Below are positions 53,822 through 63,047 of a stretch of 64,000 nt of DNA, in pieces. The position numbers and the translations under genes are program-made. The stretch covers positions 184,033 to 248,032 of the forward strand of contig CAWIUF010000005.1 of NCBI GenBank assembly GCA_963839095.1, in the 5' to 3' direction. Positions within the stretch are counted from its first letter, which is position 1. Every line of letters starts with the position of its first letter. Source of the DNA: Palsa-504 sp963839095. Lineage in GTDB: Bacteria > Actinomycetota > Actinomycetes > Streptosporangiales > Streptosporangiaceae. Under the pieces are notes generated by a model, which did not search any database, was not told the origin of the DNA, and saw only the letters and a list, made by a program, of their open reading frames with translations.

Positions 53822-55139
53822 GTGACTGGATCGGTGGCTCGTTCGCAGGCATTGTTCGACCGCGCGCAGGCGGTGACGCCCGGCGGGGTGAACTCGCCGG
53901 TGCGCGCGTTCCAGGCGGTCGGCGGCACACCGCGGTTCATGGTCCGCGGCGAGGGCCCGTACCTGTGGGACGCCGACGGCAACCGGTACGTCGACCTGGT
54001 CTGCTCGTGGGGCCCGATGATCCTGGGCCACGCCCACCCGGCCGTGGTCGACGCGGTGCGCGCGGCGGCGGCCGAGCGGGCTGTCGTTCGGCACCCCCAC
54101 CGAGGGTGAGGTCGAGCTGGCCGAGGAGATCATCGACCGGGTCGCGCCGGTCGAGCAGGTGCGCCTGGTCAACTCCGGCACCGAGGCGACGATGAGCGCG
54201 ATCCGGCTGGCCCGCGGGTTCACCGGGCGCTCCAAGATCGTGAAGTTCGCCGGGCTGCTACCACGGGCACGTCGACGCGCTGCTCGCCGACGCGGGCTCC
54301 GGCGTCGCCACGCTCGGCCTGCCGACGACGCCCGGCGTCACCGGCGCCCAGGCCGCAGGACACGCTCGTGCTGCCCTACAACGACCTCGACGCCGTGCGC
54401 AGCCGCGTTCGCCGAGCACGGCGACACGATCGCCGCGCGTGATCACCGAGGCCGCGGCGGGCAACATGGGCGCGGTCGCGCCCGGACGACGGCTTCAACG
54501 CGGGGCTCGCGCGAGCTGTGCCGCGAGCACGGCGCGCTGCTGGTCATCGACGAGGTGATGACCGGGTTCCGCGTCTCGGCGGCCGGCTGGTTCGGCCTCG
54601 AAGGCGTGGCCGGCGACCTCTACACGTTCGGCAAGGTCATGTCCGGCGGGCTGCCCGCCGCGGCGTTCGGCGGCCGCGCCGACGTGATGGCCTAGCTCGC
54701 CCCGTGCGGCCCGGTCTACCAGGCCGGGACGCTGTCCGGGAACCCCGTCGCGGTCGCCGCGGGCCTCGCGACGCTGCGCAACGCCGACGCCGGCGTCTAC
54801 CGCGCGCTGGACGCCAACGCGCAAGCGGCTCGGCGACCTGTTCACCGAGGCGCTGTCCGCCGCCGGGCGTGCCGCACCGCGTGCAGTACGCGGGCAACCT
54901 GGTCAGCGTGTTCTTCAGCGACGGGCCGGTGCGCGACTACGCGGGCGCGCAGGCGTCGCGAGACCTGGCGGTTCCCGCGCGTTCTTCCACGCCCTGCTCG
55001 ACGCGCGGCGTGTACCCGCCGCCGAGCGCGTTCGAGGCGTGGTTCGTCAACGCGGCCATGGACGACGCGGCGTTCGACGGTGATCGAGAGCGGCGCTGCC
55101 GCGCGGCGGCCCGCGCGGCGGCGGAGGCGGTCGCGGTGA
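53822..55139 (+). CDS. hemL: Glutamate-1-semialdehyde 2,1-aminomutase HemL; frameshifts and in-frame TAG
   Basis: HemL turns glutamate-1-semialdehyde into 5-aminolevulinate with PLP. Start VTGSVARSQALFDRAQAVTP at GTG 53822, then GGVNSPVRAFQAVGGTPRFM, LVCSWGPMILGHAHPAVVDA, RLVNSGTEATMSAIRLARGF and ALLVIDEVMTGFRVSAAGWF. The PLP Lys is in GDLYTFGKVMSGGLPAAAFG. A TAG at 54693-54695 interrupts ADVMA-stop-LAPCGPVYQAGT at a place where Gln or a similar residue is expected. About eight indels more. The gene is essential, so sequence error is likely. The stop overlaps the next GTG. Confidence 0.92.
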
Positions 55140-55771
55140 CGCGCACGGTCGTCCACCTGCTGCGCCACGGCGAGGTGCACAACCCCGACCGAAGTCCTCT
55201 ACGGCCGGCTGCCGGGCTACCGGCTGTCCGAGCGCGGGCAGCGGCAGGCGCTGACGTCGCGGAGTCCTCGGCGGGCAACGACATCGTCGCACGTCGTCGC
55301 GTCGCCGCTGCAGCGGGCGCAGGAGACCGCGGCGCCGATCGCCGACTGCGCACCGGCTCGACATCGCGACCGACGACGGCTGATCGAGGCCGGCAACGTG
55401 TTCGAGGGCCAGCGCGTCGGCGGTCGGCGACGGCGCGCTGCGGTAGCCGCGCAACTGGCCGAAGCTGGTCAACCCGTTCCGGCCGTCGTGGGGTGAGCCG
55501 TACCTCGAGATCGCGCACCGGATGCTCGGCGCGGTGCACCGCGCGCGGGCGCGCGGCGGCCGGGCCACGAGGCGCTGTGCGTGTCGCACCAGCTGCCGAT
55601 CTGGACGCTCCGGCGGTTCCTGGAGGGCAAGCGGCTGTGGCACGACCCGCGCCGCCGGCAGTGCTCGCTGGCGTCGCTGACCAGCCTGGTCTTCGACGGC
55701 GAGCGAGCTGGTCGCAGATCGTCTACAGCGAGCCGGCCGGCGCGTCGAACCCGAAGGTGACCGGCGCATGA
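55136..55771 (+). CDS. Histidine phosphatase family protein; frameshifts and in-frame TAG
   Basis: Start VTRTVVHLLRHGEVHNPD carries the RHGE phosphohistidine motif. Later text is YGRLPGYRLSERGQRQA, SPLQRAQETAAPIAD, and after an in-frame TAG (55444-55446) PRNWPKLVNPFRPSWGEPYL, then EALCVSHQLPIWTLRRFLEG with the second catalytic His and QCSLASLTSLVFDGE. It is in the position of Rv0525 between hemL and the cytochrome c genes. About six indels. The substrate is unknown. Its stop overlaps the resA ATG (ATGA). Confidence 0.85.
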   Translation: MTRTVVHLLRHGEVHNPDRSPLRPAAGLPAVRARAAAGADVAESSAGNDIVARRRVAAAAGAGDRGADRRLRTGSTSRPTTADRGRQRVRGPARRRSATARCGSRATGRSWSTRSGRRGVSRTSRSRTGCSARCTARGRAAAGPRGAVRVAPAADLDAPAVPGGQAAVARPAPPAVLAGVADQPGLRRRASWSQIVYSEPAGASNPKVTGA

Positions 55772-56379
55772 AGCGGCTGCTGGTCGCTGGTGGTCGCGGT
55801 GCTGGCGCTGGCCGGGTGCGCGACGGGCAAGGACGCGTGGCCGGACGGCAGCGAGCTTCAGCTCGTCTCGCCCGGGCGGCAAGGTCGACATCACGTACGA
55901 CGGGCGCCGAGCGCAAGACGCGCACCGCGTACCTGGCCGGGCGAAAGACCTGATGAACGGACGGGCAAGCAGGCTGTCGCTGAGCGACTTCCGCGGCAAG
56001 GTCGTCGTGATCAACTTCTGGGGCGAGTGGTGCGGGCCGTGCCGCACGGAGGCGCCGGAGCTGGAGTCGCTGCTACGAACCAGACGCGCGGCCGGCGTGC
56101 CGGTGCTGGGCATCGACGTGCGCGACCACGACCGCGAGTTGGCCGCAGGACTTCGTGCGCGACCAGAAGCATCACGTACCCGTCGATCTACGACCCGGAC
56201 GGCCGCGGTCGCTGCTCAAGCTGAAGGGCTACCCGCGCAACACGTCCCGTCGACGATCGTGCTGGACCGCAGCACCGGGTGGCGGCGGTGTTCCTGCGCA
56301 GGTGCTGGCCTCGGACCTCATGCCCCTGGTCCAGCAGCGGCGAGGGTGCGCCGCGAAGGCCGAGCCTGCCGGTGGATGA
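55768..56379 (+). CDS. resA: Thioredoxin-like lipoprotein ResA/TlpA; frameshifted
   Basis: A lipobox-type signal (MKRLLVA, then LALAGCATG with the lipidated Cys) is followed by a thioredoxin domain: LSLSDFRGKVVVINFWGEWC GPC with the redox CGPC pair, RTEAPELESL, and later SIYDPDGRSLLKLKGYP and PSTIVLDRS. ResA reduces the haem-binding cysteines of apocytochrome c outside the membrane. It is the first gene of the System II block resA-ccdA-resB-ccsB. About seven indels. ATG 55768 overlaps the previous stop. Confidence 0.9.
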
Positions 56380-56415
56380 CACGGCCCGCCAGCGAGACCG
56401 CCACCAGCGGCCGCA

Positions 56416-56515
56416 GTGAGTCGGTTGTACACGGTGGCGGCGGCCCTGCGGGAGCAGGCAGTCTCCTGCCGCGTCTGCACTGGGCCGCCGCGGGATCCCG
56501 TGCACCCGAACCGCC
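56416..56515. repeat. Diverged copy of the MITE/REP-like palindromic element
   Basis: The left end (GTGAGTCGGTTGTACACGGT followed by GGCGGCGGCCCT) and right end (GGGCCGCCGCGGGATCCCGT followed by GCACCCGAACC) match the two ends of the elements at 21890 and 23281. The centre is shorter and different but still forms a hairpin (CAGGCAG/CTCCTGCC). It is in the gap between resA and ccdA, so the element exists without an HNH gene. Confidence 0.7.
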
Positions 56516-56639
56516 GACCACCCTCCCCCCGACTGTCGACCACCCCGCAGCGGCCCACCCCGCGCACCGTGATTGACACGCCGACAGCCGAGAGGTGTGG
56601 CGGGGCACCAGGGAACGCTCACTGTCCTACCCTCAACGG

Positions 56640-57362
56640 GTGAACCCGACGAGCTGGCGATCTCCGGACCGCTGCTGCTCGCCGCGGGCGTCGCGCTGGC
56701 TGCCGGGGCGTCTCCTTCGCCTCGCCGTGCGTGGTGCCGCTCGTGCCCGGGTACCTCGCCTACCTCGCCGGGCTCGTCGGTGCCGACGCGCCGCCGGTCA
56801 GCGCGGACGAGCCGCGCAAGAAGGGCCGCTGCGGCGTCGCTCGGCGCCGCGCTGCTGTTCGTGCTCGGGTTCACCGTGTCTTCGTCGCCGGCGCTGGGCA
56901 CGCTCGTCTGGCTGGCCGACGCGCTGCTGCTCAACCAGGACCTCCTGCAGCGCATCGGCGGCGTGCTCACCATCGCCATGGGCGCTGGTCTTCCTCGGCT
57001 GGATCCCCGGCCTGCAGCGCGAGTTCCGCTCGCACCGCGTCCCGGCGGCGGCGTCTGGTCGGCGCGCCGCTGCTCGGCGCGGTCTTCGGGCTCGGCTGGA
57101 CGCCGTGCATCGGCCCGACGCTGGCCGGCGTCTTCGCCATGGCCAGCGGCACCGGCGGCGGCGCGGCCCGCGGCTACTGGCTCGCCGCCGTCTACTGCCT
57201 CGGCCTCGGGCTGCCGTTCCTGCTCATCGCGCTCGGCGCCCGCTGGGCCGTGCGCGCCACCGGCTGGCTGCGCCGGCACGGCCGCCAGGTGCAGCTCGTC
57301 GGCGGCGTGCTGCTGCTGATCGTCGGCGTCTGCTGGTCAGCGGCGTGTGGGGAGACATCTGA
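56640..57362 (+). CDS. ccdA: Cytochrome c biogenesis protein CcdA; frameshifted
   Basis: CcdA carries electrons from cytoplasmic thioredoxin across the membrane to ResA. The repaired sequence runs DELAISGPLLLAAGVALAAG, VSFASPCVVPLVPGYLAYLA with the first catalytic Cys, LGAALLFVLGFTVVFVA-type helix, LQRIGGVLTIAMGLVFLG, GAVFGLGWTPCIGPTLAGVF with the second Cys, and the final helices YWLAAVYCLGLGLPFLLIAL and LVGGVLLLIVGVLL. Start GTG 56640; the end is TGA 57362 (VSGVWGDI). About five indels. No ribosome site is obvious. Confidence 0.9.
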   Translation: MNPTSWRSPDRCCSPRASRWLPGRLLRLAVRGAARARVPRLPRRARRCRRAAGQRGRAAQEGPLRRRSAPRCCSCSGSPCLRRRRWARSSGWPTRCCSTRTSCSASAACSPSPWALVFLGWIPGLQREFRSHRVPAAASGRRAAARRGLRARLDAVHRPDAGRRLRHGQRHRRRRGPRLLARRRLLPRPRAAVPAHRARRPLGRARHRLAAPARPPGAARRRRAAADRRRLLVSGVWGDI

Positions 57363-57407
57363 TCGGGTGGCTCCGGAACGCGCTCGCGGGAACACGACGT
57401 TGCCGCT

Positions 57408-59023
57408 GTGACGATCACCGAAGCACCGCCCGCCGGACCGACGGCCCCACCCGCGCAAGAAGCGCAACCGTGCTCGCCTTGCTGCGCAACACCTGGCGCG
57501 GCCTGACGTCCATGCGCACCGCGCTCGTGCTGCTGTTCCTGCTCGCCCTGGCCGCCCTGCCGGGCGCGCTGCTGCCGCAGCGCAAGCTCAACGCCCCGAA
57601 GGTCGCCGAGTACATCGCGACCACGGCTGGTGGGGCACGCTGCTGGACCGGCTCGAGTTCTTCGACGTCTACTCCAGCGTCTGGTTCTCGGCGATCTACC
57701 TGCTGCTGATGATCTCGCTGGTCGGCTGCCTGGCGCCGCGCACGCTTCGAGTACGTCAAGGCGATGCGCGCCAAGCCGGTGCTGACCCCGCGCAACCTCG
57801 CCCGGATGCCGCACTACCGGCTCGCGGCGCGAGCTCGACGGCGACGTCGGCCGAGGCATCGCGGCGCGTCCACAAGCAGCTGTCGCGGCTGGCGCCGCGT
57901 CGAGCGCGAGGAGGCCGACGGCGTCCGCACGATCTCCGCCGAGCGCGGGTTACCTGCGCGAGACCGGCAACCTGCGTCTTCCACTTCAGCATGCTCGGCC
58001 TGATCGTGTTCTTCGCGCTGGGCAAGCTCTACGGCTACGAGGGCCAGGTCATCGTCCAGGCCGACGGCGACAGTTCTGCAACTCCGGCATCTACAACTAC
58101 GACTCGTTCAACGCCGGCCTGCGCGTCGACGGCACCGACCTCGACCCGTTCTGCGTGAAGGTCAACGACTTCACCGCGCGGTACACCGCCGACCGGCGAG
58201 CCGGAGTACTACCACGCGAACATCCAGTACCAGTCCGGCGCAGACCTCGACACGGACACCTGGCGGCCCGTACGGCCTCGAGGTCAACTCGCCGCTGCGG
58301 ACCGCCGGCGACCGCGTCTACCTGCTCGGCCACGGCTACTCGCCGCAGTTCACGGTGACCTTCCCGAACGGCGAGAAGCGCACCCAGAACACCCAGTGGC
58401 GCACGGTCGACCCGACCACGATGCTCGTCCGAGGGCGCGACGAAGTTCGACCAGCCCGGCGTGACCGACGAGGTGCAGCGGCGGACCCGCCAGCTCGCCA
58501 TCACCGGGCTGTTCGCGCCGACGCCGTTCCTGCACGGCAACGTCCTGACGTCGTCGGCGCCCGGAGCTGAACGACCCGGCCGTCGCCGTCGACATGCTGC
58601 GCGGCGACCTCGGCCTCGACGCCGGGCGCGGCCAGTCGGTGTTCGAGATGGACCAGTCGCTCGTGGACGACGGCGGCTGAAGAAGGTCGCCCGCGAGAAC
58701 ATGAAGCTCGGCCAGGAGATCAAGCTCGACGACGGCACGAAGGTCCGCTTCGACGGCGTCAGCCAGTGGGTGTCCCTGCAGGTCTCCCACGACCCGACGC
58801 AGGTGTGCGTGCTGGGCTTCGCCATCTCGATGTTCCTCGGCCTCGGCGCGTCGCTGACTGGTCAAGCGCCGCCGCGTCTGGGTGCGGGTGACGCCGGCGA
58901 CCGACGACGACGCCGCGGCGTACCGTGGTCGAGGTCGCCGGGCTGGCCCGCACCGACCAGGCGGGGTACGGCGAGGAGTTCCACGCGGATCAGCGAGCGC
59001 CTGTCAGCGGGCAGAAGGGCTGA
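57408..59023 (+). CDS. resB: Cytochrome c biogenesis protein ResB; frameshifted
   Basis: ResB with CcsB forms the System II haem export and ligation complex. Clean pieces are NTWRGLTSMRTALVLLFLLA, LPGALLPQRKLNAPKVAEYI, VYSSVWFSAIYLLLMISLVG, VFHFSMLGLIVFFALGKLYG, IYNYDSFNAGLRVDGTDLDP, PFCVKVNDFTARYT, GLEVNSPLRTAGDRVYLLGH GYSP and VSLQVSHDPTQVCVLGFAIS. This is the normal order with a large extracytoplasmic domain between helices. At least fifteen indels occur in 1.6 kb. The start GTG 57408 follows a short gap after ccdA. It stops at TGA 59023. Confidence 0.9.
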
Positions 59024-59026
59024 GGC

Positions 59027-60009
59027 ATGCCGATCAACGAGACGCTGGCCACCTACAGCGACTGGCTCTACACCACCGCCGCGGCGATCTACGTGCGTCG
59101 CGCTGATCTTCACGCTGGTCGAGCAGGCCTTCGGCGCCAAGGGCCGGCTCGCCACCGAGCGCGCCGAGCGTGCCGGCGCGCGAGCTCGCCGGCCGCCGGC
59201 GGGCCGCCGGCCGAGGAGGTCCAGGCCGCGCAGCGCGAGGCCGGCCGCGCCGAGCGGATCGGCCGGATGGGCGTCGTCGCTGCTCGTGCTCGGCGCGCTG
59301 CTGCAGCTGTCGGCGATCGTGCTGCGCGGGCTCGCCGTGCACCGCGCGCCGTGGGGCAACATGTACGAGTACGGCATGGCGGTCACGCTTCGTCGACCGT
59401 GGTCGCCTGGATCGTGCGTGATGGCGAAGTTCCCGGTCCGCCACCTCACCGGCTTCGTGCTGCTGCCCGTCGTGATCCTGATGTTCATCGACGGCACGCT
59501 GCTGTACACCGACCGCCGCGCCCGGTGCAGCCCGCGCTGCAGTCGTACTGGCTGGTCATCCACGTCTCCGCGGCCATCGTCGGCTCCGGCGTGTTCCTGG
59601 TGCCGGGCGTGGCGAGCGTGCTGTACCTGTTCCGCGTCGGCCAACGACAGGAACCCGGCCGAGGTTCGCCCGGTTCGCGGCCGAAGCTGCCCGACGGCCG
59701 ACGTGCTCGACCGGATCGCCTACCGCACGACGATCTTCGCGTTCCCGGTGTTCACCTTCGGCGTGCTCTGCGGCGCGGTCTGGGCCGAGTCGGCCTGGGG
59801 CCGGTTCTGGGGCTGGGACCCCAAGGAGACCGTCGCGTTCATCGCCTGGGTGATCTACGCGGCCTACCTGCACTCCCGCGCGACCGCGGGCTGGCGCGGC
59901 GGCCGGGCCGCGGCGATCAACGTGCGTCGGCTTCGCCGCGATGGTCTTCAACCTGTTCTTCATCAACCTGGTCACGGCGGGCCTGCACTCGTACGCCGGG
60001 GTGGGCTGA
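59027..60009 (+). CDS. ccsB: Cytochrome c biogenesis protein CcsB (CcsA/ResC); frameshifted
   Basis: Start MPINETLATYSDWLYTTAAA at ATG 59027, 3 bp after resB. Helices follow, with the conserved haem-handling pieces APWGNMYEYGMAVT, SYWLVIHVSAAIVGSGVFLV, and the tryptophan-rich motif VWAESAWGRFWGWDPKET on the outer face, then FIAWVIYAAYLHSRATAGWR and NLVTAGLHSYAGVG at the end. The WGWDPKE segment is the signature of this family and binds haem for transfer to cytochrome c. About eight indels are present. Confidence 0.92.
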
Positions 60010-60088
60010 GCGGCGTCGGTTCGCCGACTACCGTCGTCGCCGGGGCGGCGACTAACGTCGGCGCCGGAGTGCGCGGAGGTTTACACCG

Positions 60089-61439
60089 GTGACCGGACCC
60101 AGCGGTGAATCGGCTACTGGCCACCCCGAACAGGCTGCGCCGCAGCCCGAGCGGGCCGAGCCGGGCCTGTTCGCCGAAGACCGGACGGACTCGCACCCGC
60201 ACGCGGAGACGACCGGGGGGCTCGACGTGCAGCCGACCCGGCGAGCCCGCGTCCGGCCGCCAGCCCGCCGCGAACCCGGGGCCGCACGGGCCCGAACCCG
60301 GCGCACGCCGCACCGGTGCGAACCCGGCGCTGTCCGGGCCGCACCAGGTGCCGGGCAGCTACGACCAGAACCTGCCGCCGCTGCAGCCGCACGGCGACCC
60401 GGCGCAGCAGTACGGCCAGCAGTACCCGCAGCAGCCGATGCCGGCCGCAGCGGTCCGCTGCCGCAGCCGCCAGGCGCGGCCGGCACGCGGCGCCCGCCGC
60501 AGCCGCCGGTCGCCACGGCCACGACCTGTCCACCGCGCACCTGGTCAAGCAGGCCAAGCGGCACCCCGCAGTCGGGCTGGCGCAAGGCCGTCTACGTGGC
60601 AGCGGGCAAGCTGATCAACCCGGGGGAGAGCCCGGCGGACACCCAGCGCCGCGACCTCATCGCGCGGGTCAACCAGCCGCTGCGCGGGTGCTACAAGATC
60701 GCGATGCTGTAGCTCAAGGGCGGCGTCGGCAAGACCACGGTGACGACGACGCTGGGCTCGACGTTCGCCTCGCTGCGCGGCGACCGCGTGGTGGCCGTGG
60801 ACGCCAACCCGGACCGCGGCACGCTGTCGCAGAAGATCCCGCTGGAGACGACGGCGACGGTCCGCCACCTGCTGCGCGACGCGGCCCGGATCACGCGCTA
60901 CAGCGACGTCCGGTCGTACACGTCCCAGGGCTCCAGCCGGCTGGAGATCCTCGCCAGCGAGCAGGACCCGGCGGTGTCGGAGGCCTTCTCCGAGGACGAC
61001 TACCGGCGCACGGTCAACCTGCTGGAGCACTTCTACAACATCGTGCTCACCGACTGCGGGACCGGCCTGATGCACTCGGCGATGAAGGGCGTCCTGGACG
61101 TCGCGGACGCGCTGGTGTGGTGTCGTCCGGCTCGGTCGACGGCGCCCGCAGCGCCTCGGCGACGCTGGACTGGCTCGAGGCCCACGGCTACGGCGAGCTG
61201 GTGAAGCGTCCGTGGCGGTGATCAACTCGGTGCGGCCCAAGGGCCGGCTCGGTCGACCTCGACAAGCTGTCGGCGCACTTCGGCGCGAAGGTCCGGGCGG
61301 TGTGCCGGATCCCGTTCGACCCGCACCTGGAGGAGGGCGCGGAGATCGAGCTGGACCGCCTGTCCGGCGACCCGGCCTGGCCCTGCTGGAGCTGGCCGCG
61401 ACCGTCGCCGACGGACTTCGCCCGCCTGACCGGCGGTGA
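60089..61439 (+). CDS. ParA/MinD-like P-loop ATPase with long disordered N-terminus; frameshifts and in-frame TAG
   Basis: About 170 Pro/Gln/Gly-rich residues (SYDQNLPPLQPHGDPAQQYG) precede the conserved WRKAVYVAAGKLINPGESPA block. The deviant Walker A LKGGVGKTTVTTTLGSTF follows directly after an in-frame TAG (60711-60713). Later motifs are DRVVAVDANPDRGTLSQKIP and YNIVLTDCGTGLMHSAMKGV (Walker B region). This layout is that of actinobacterial EspI/MinD-like proteins, and a homologue follows ccsA in M. tuberculosis. About eight indels. It is probably a membrane-associated ATPase for secretion or positioning; the partner is unknown. Start GTG 60089. Confidence 0.8.
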
Positions 61440-61492
61440 ATGCCCCATTCGAGGCGTTCAGCGTCTTCTGCGGGTCATTCGTGGCGGTCGGC

Positions 61493-61668
61493 TCAGTCTT
61501 CCTCGGCGTTTGCGCTGCTGTCGACGAGCTGCGCAGGAAGTCGGGGTCGTCGTCCGGGGCGACGGTGGCGCGGCGCGGGGGCGCCGGCTCCTCGGGCTGG
61601 ACCCCGAAAGCCCGCCACAGCAGCAGGGCGACGATGAGCGCGCCGACCGCTGCGAGCAGAGCGAACAT
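61493..61668 (-). CDS. Small single-pass membrane protein; one frameshift
   Basis: MFALLAAVGALIVALLLWRA is one membrane helix, followed by a charged tail (FGVQPEEPAPPRRATVAPDD, DPDFLRQL, ANAEED). One missing base near 61533 separates the two parts; after repair about 58 residues. Small proteins ending in a DPDFLR-type acidic tail are common near bldC in actinobacteria, with unknown function. Confidence 0.6.
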
Positions 61669-61777
61669 GCCGGACCTTCCGTGGCCACCTTCCTCCGAGC
61701 GTCGGCACCGGAGGGGTGAGCCGGCACGAAGCGGCCGGGGGGCGGCGCGGTCCCACCCGACCGCTCGTCCGTGATGG

Positions 61778-61987
61778 TCAGCCTTGCGGCGGTTCGCTGG
61801 CGTCGGTGGTCAGCTCGGCGAGCAGCTCGTTCACCTCGGACTCCCGGAACCGGCGGTGCCCGCCCGGGGTGCGGATCGAGCCGATCCGGCCCGCGGTGGC
61901 CCACCGGGTGACCGTCTTGGGGTCCACGCGGAACAGTGCCGCCACCTCACCCGGGGTGAGCAGCCGTCCGCCCATCGTCGCGGTCAT
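61778..61987 (-). CDS. bldC: BldC-family developmental transcriptional regulator
   Basis: An intact protein of 69 residues from ATG 61987, with a strong ribosome site (AAGGAGG, 61994-62000 on the minus strand). The sequence GRLLTPGEVAALFRVDPKTV, TRWATAGRIGSIRTPGGHRR and FRESEVNELLAEL matches BldC of Streptomyces almost position by position. BldC is a MerR-like single-domain HTH that binds direct repeats as a head-to-tail oligomer and holds back development. A second, more distant member is at 33309. Confidence 0.93.
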   Translation of the reverse strand: MTATMGGRLLTPGEVAALFRVDPKTVTRWATAGRIGSIRTPGGHRRFRESEVNELLAELTTDASEPPQG

Positions 61988-61999
61988 TTTCCGCCTCCT

Positions 62000-62238
62000 T
62001 AACGACCTCACTGCTATACCGGAGGCGTCGGGCCTTCGGCCCGTCGCCGGGTAGCCAACACGGCAATCGTGTGCACTTCACCCGTCGGGTACTCGAACGG
62101 TTGTCCACGAGTAAAGAGCCCTTAAAGGTCAAAGCGGACAAATTACTGACTCGTGAAATTTCGGACTGACGTGCGACTTCACCGGTCCCGGCCGCGAGGC
62201 ATGGTCTCAATGGAGATGTCCACCGCGTGGAGTGATCC
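62000..62238. promoter_or_regulatory. Divergent control region between bldC and the Lrp-type gene
   Basis: This 239-bp stretch is more AT-rich than its surroundings (AAAGAGCCCTTAAAGGTCAA and ACAAATTACTGACTCGTGAA). It holds a small hairpin in the bldC leader (CGGGCCTTCGGCCCG, 62029-62043). Promoters for both genes must lie here; I cannot fix their boxes. Confidence 0.4.
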
Positions 62239-62709
62239 GTGGATCAGTTGGACCGGAAGATCATCGCGGCGTTGCGCATCAACGGACGGGCCACCTACGC
62301 CGATCTTGGGCAGGCGGTCGGGCTCTCCGCGTCGTCGGTGCACGAGCGGGTCGGCAAGCTGGAGGCACCGGCGTGATCACCGGCTACCACGCCGTCGTCG
62401 ACCCGAGCTCGGTCGGCCTCGGGGTGACCGCGCTGGTCGGCATCCAGCCCACCGACACCGCCGACGAGGACGAGGTGGCCGCCGCGCTCGGCGAGCTTGC
62501 CCGAGGTCGAGAGCTGCTACGCCGTGGCGGGCGACGAGGCGTTCGTGGTCAAGGTGCGGGTGGCGACGGTGGACGAGCTCGAGCACACCCTCGGCCGGCT
62601 GCGGCGCATCGCCGGGGTCGCGCGCACCCACACCACGGTCGTGCTCTCGACCCGGTTCGAGGGCAGGCCGAACCCGGTCGAGCACTACGGCGAACCGCTG
62701 GACCGGTAG
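62239..62709 (+). CDS. Lrp/AsnC-family transcriptional regulator; two frameshifts
   Basis: Start VDQLDRKIIAALRINGRATY at GTG 62239 with the Lrp HTH (ADLGQAVGLSASSVHERVGK LE). The ligand-binding RAM domain has GVITGYHAVVDPSSVGLGVT, VESCYAVAGDEAFVVKVRVA and VDELEHTLGRLRRIAGVART. Indels near 62367 and 62503 break the frame. The length after repair, about 156 residues, is normal. Lrp-type regulators respond to amino acids. It stands divergent from bldC, 252 bp apart. Confidence 0.88.
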
Positions 62710-62714
62710 CGTCG

Positions 62715-63047
62715 GTGGCTGTGGAACAGGCGGTGAAACGGGCAGTGGAACAGGCAGTGGGCGGCAACCACCTCGGGCGTGACCTCGTGCTCTACACGCT
62801 GGCGCGGGTCGTGCTGGTCGGCGCCATCACCGTGGTGCTCGCACTGGTCAAAGTTCCTTTGCTCGTGTCGCTCGCCATCGCGCTGGTCGCCGGTTTCCCC
62901 TTGAGCCTTTTACTTTTCCGCGGCCTGAACCAGCGGGTCACCGCGGGCCTCGCCGAACACAACCGGGTCCGCTTCGACGAGCGGCAACGCCTGCGTGCCC
63001 AGCTCCGCGGCGAGGAGACCACGGGTGACCAGCGGGATTCCGGCTAG
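62715..63047 (+). CDS. DUF4229 family membrane protein
   Basis: An intact protein of about 110 residues. An N-terminal repeat (EQAVKRAVEQAVGGNH) precedes two hydrophobic segments (LVLYTLARVVLVGAITVVLA and LLVSLAIALVAGFPLSLLLF), then the conserved basic tail FDERQRLRAQLRGEE. This is the DUF4229 pattern. Start GTG 62715 or GTG 62721. Its stop TAG overlaps the stop of the converging DUF2330 gene (shared bases 63044-63047). The function is unknown. Confidence 0.82.
   Translation: MAVEQAVKRAVEQAVGGNHLGRDLVLYTLARVVLVGAITVVLALVKVPLLVSLAIALVAGFPLSLLLFRGLNQRVTAGLAEHNRVRFDERQRLRAQLRGEETTGDQRDSG

Noticed and set aside
54693..60713. TAG recoding (amber read as an amino acid) to explain three internal TAG codons
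   Set aside because: Many intact genes in the window end with TAG (for example at 1394, 10516, 12491, 24546, 30492 and 52859), and no suppressor tRNA was found. The codons lie in the stretch with most sequence errors.
45502..62709. Programmed +1 frameshifting as explanation for the broken hem and ccs genes
   Set aside because: The number of shifts per gene is far too high, they have no common slippery sequence, and the same families are uninterrupted in other actinobacteria.
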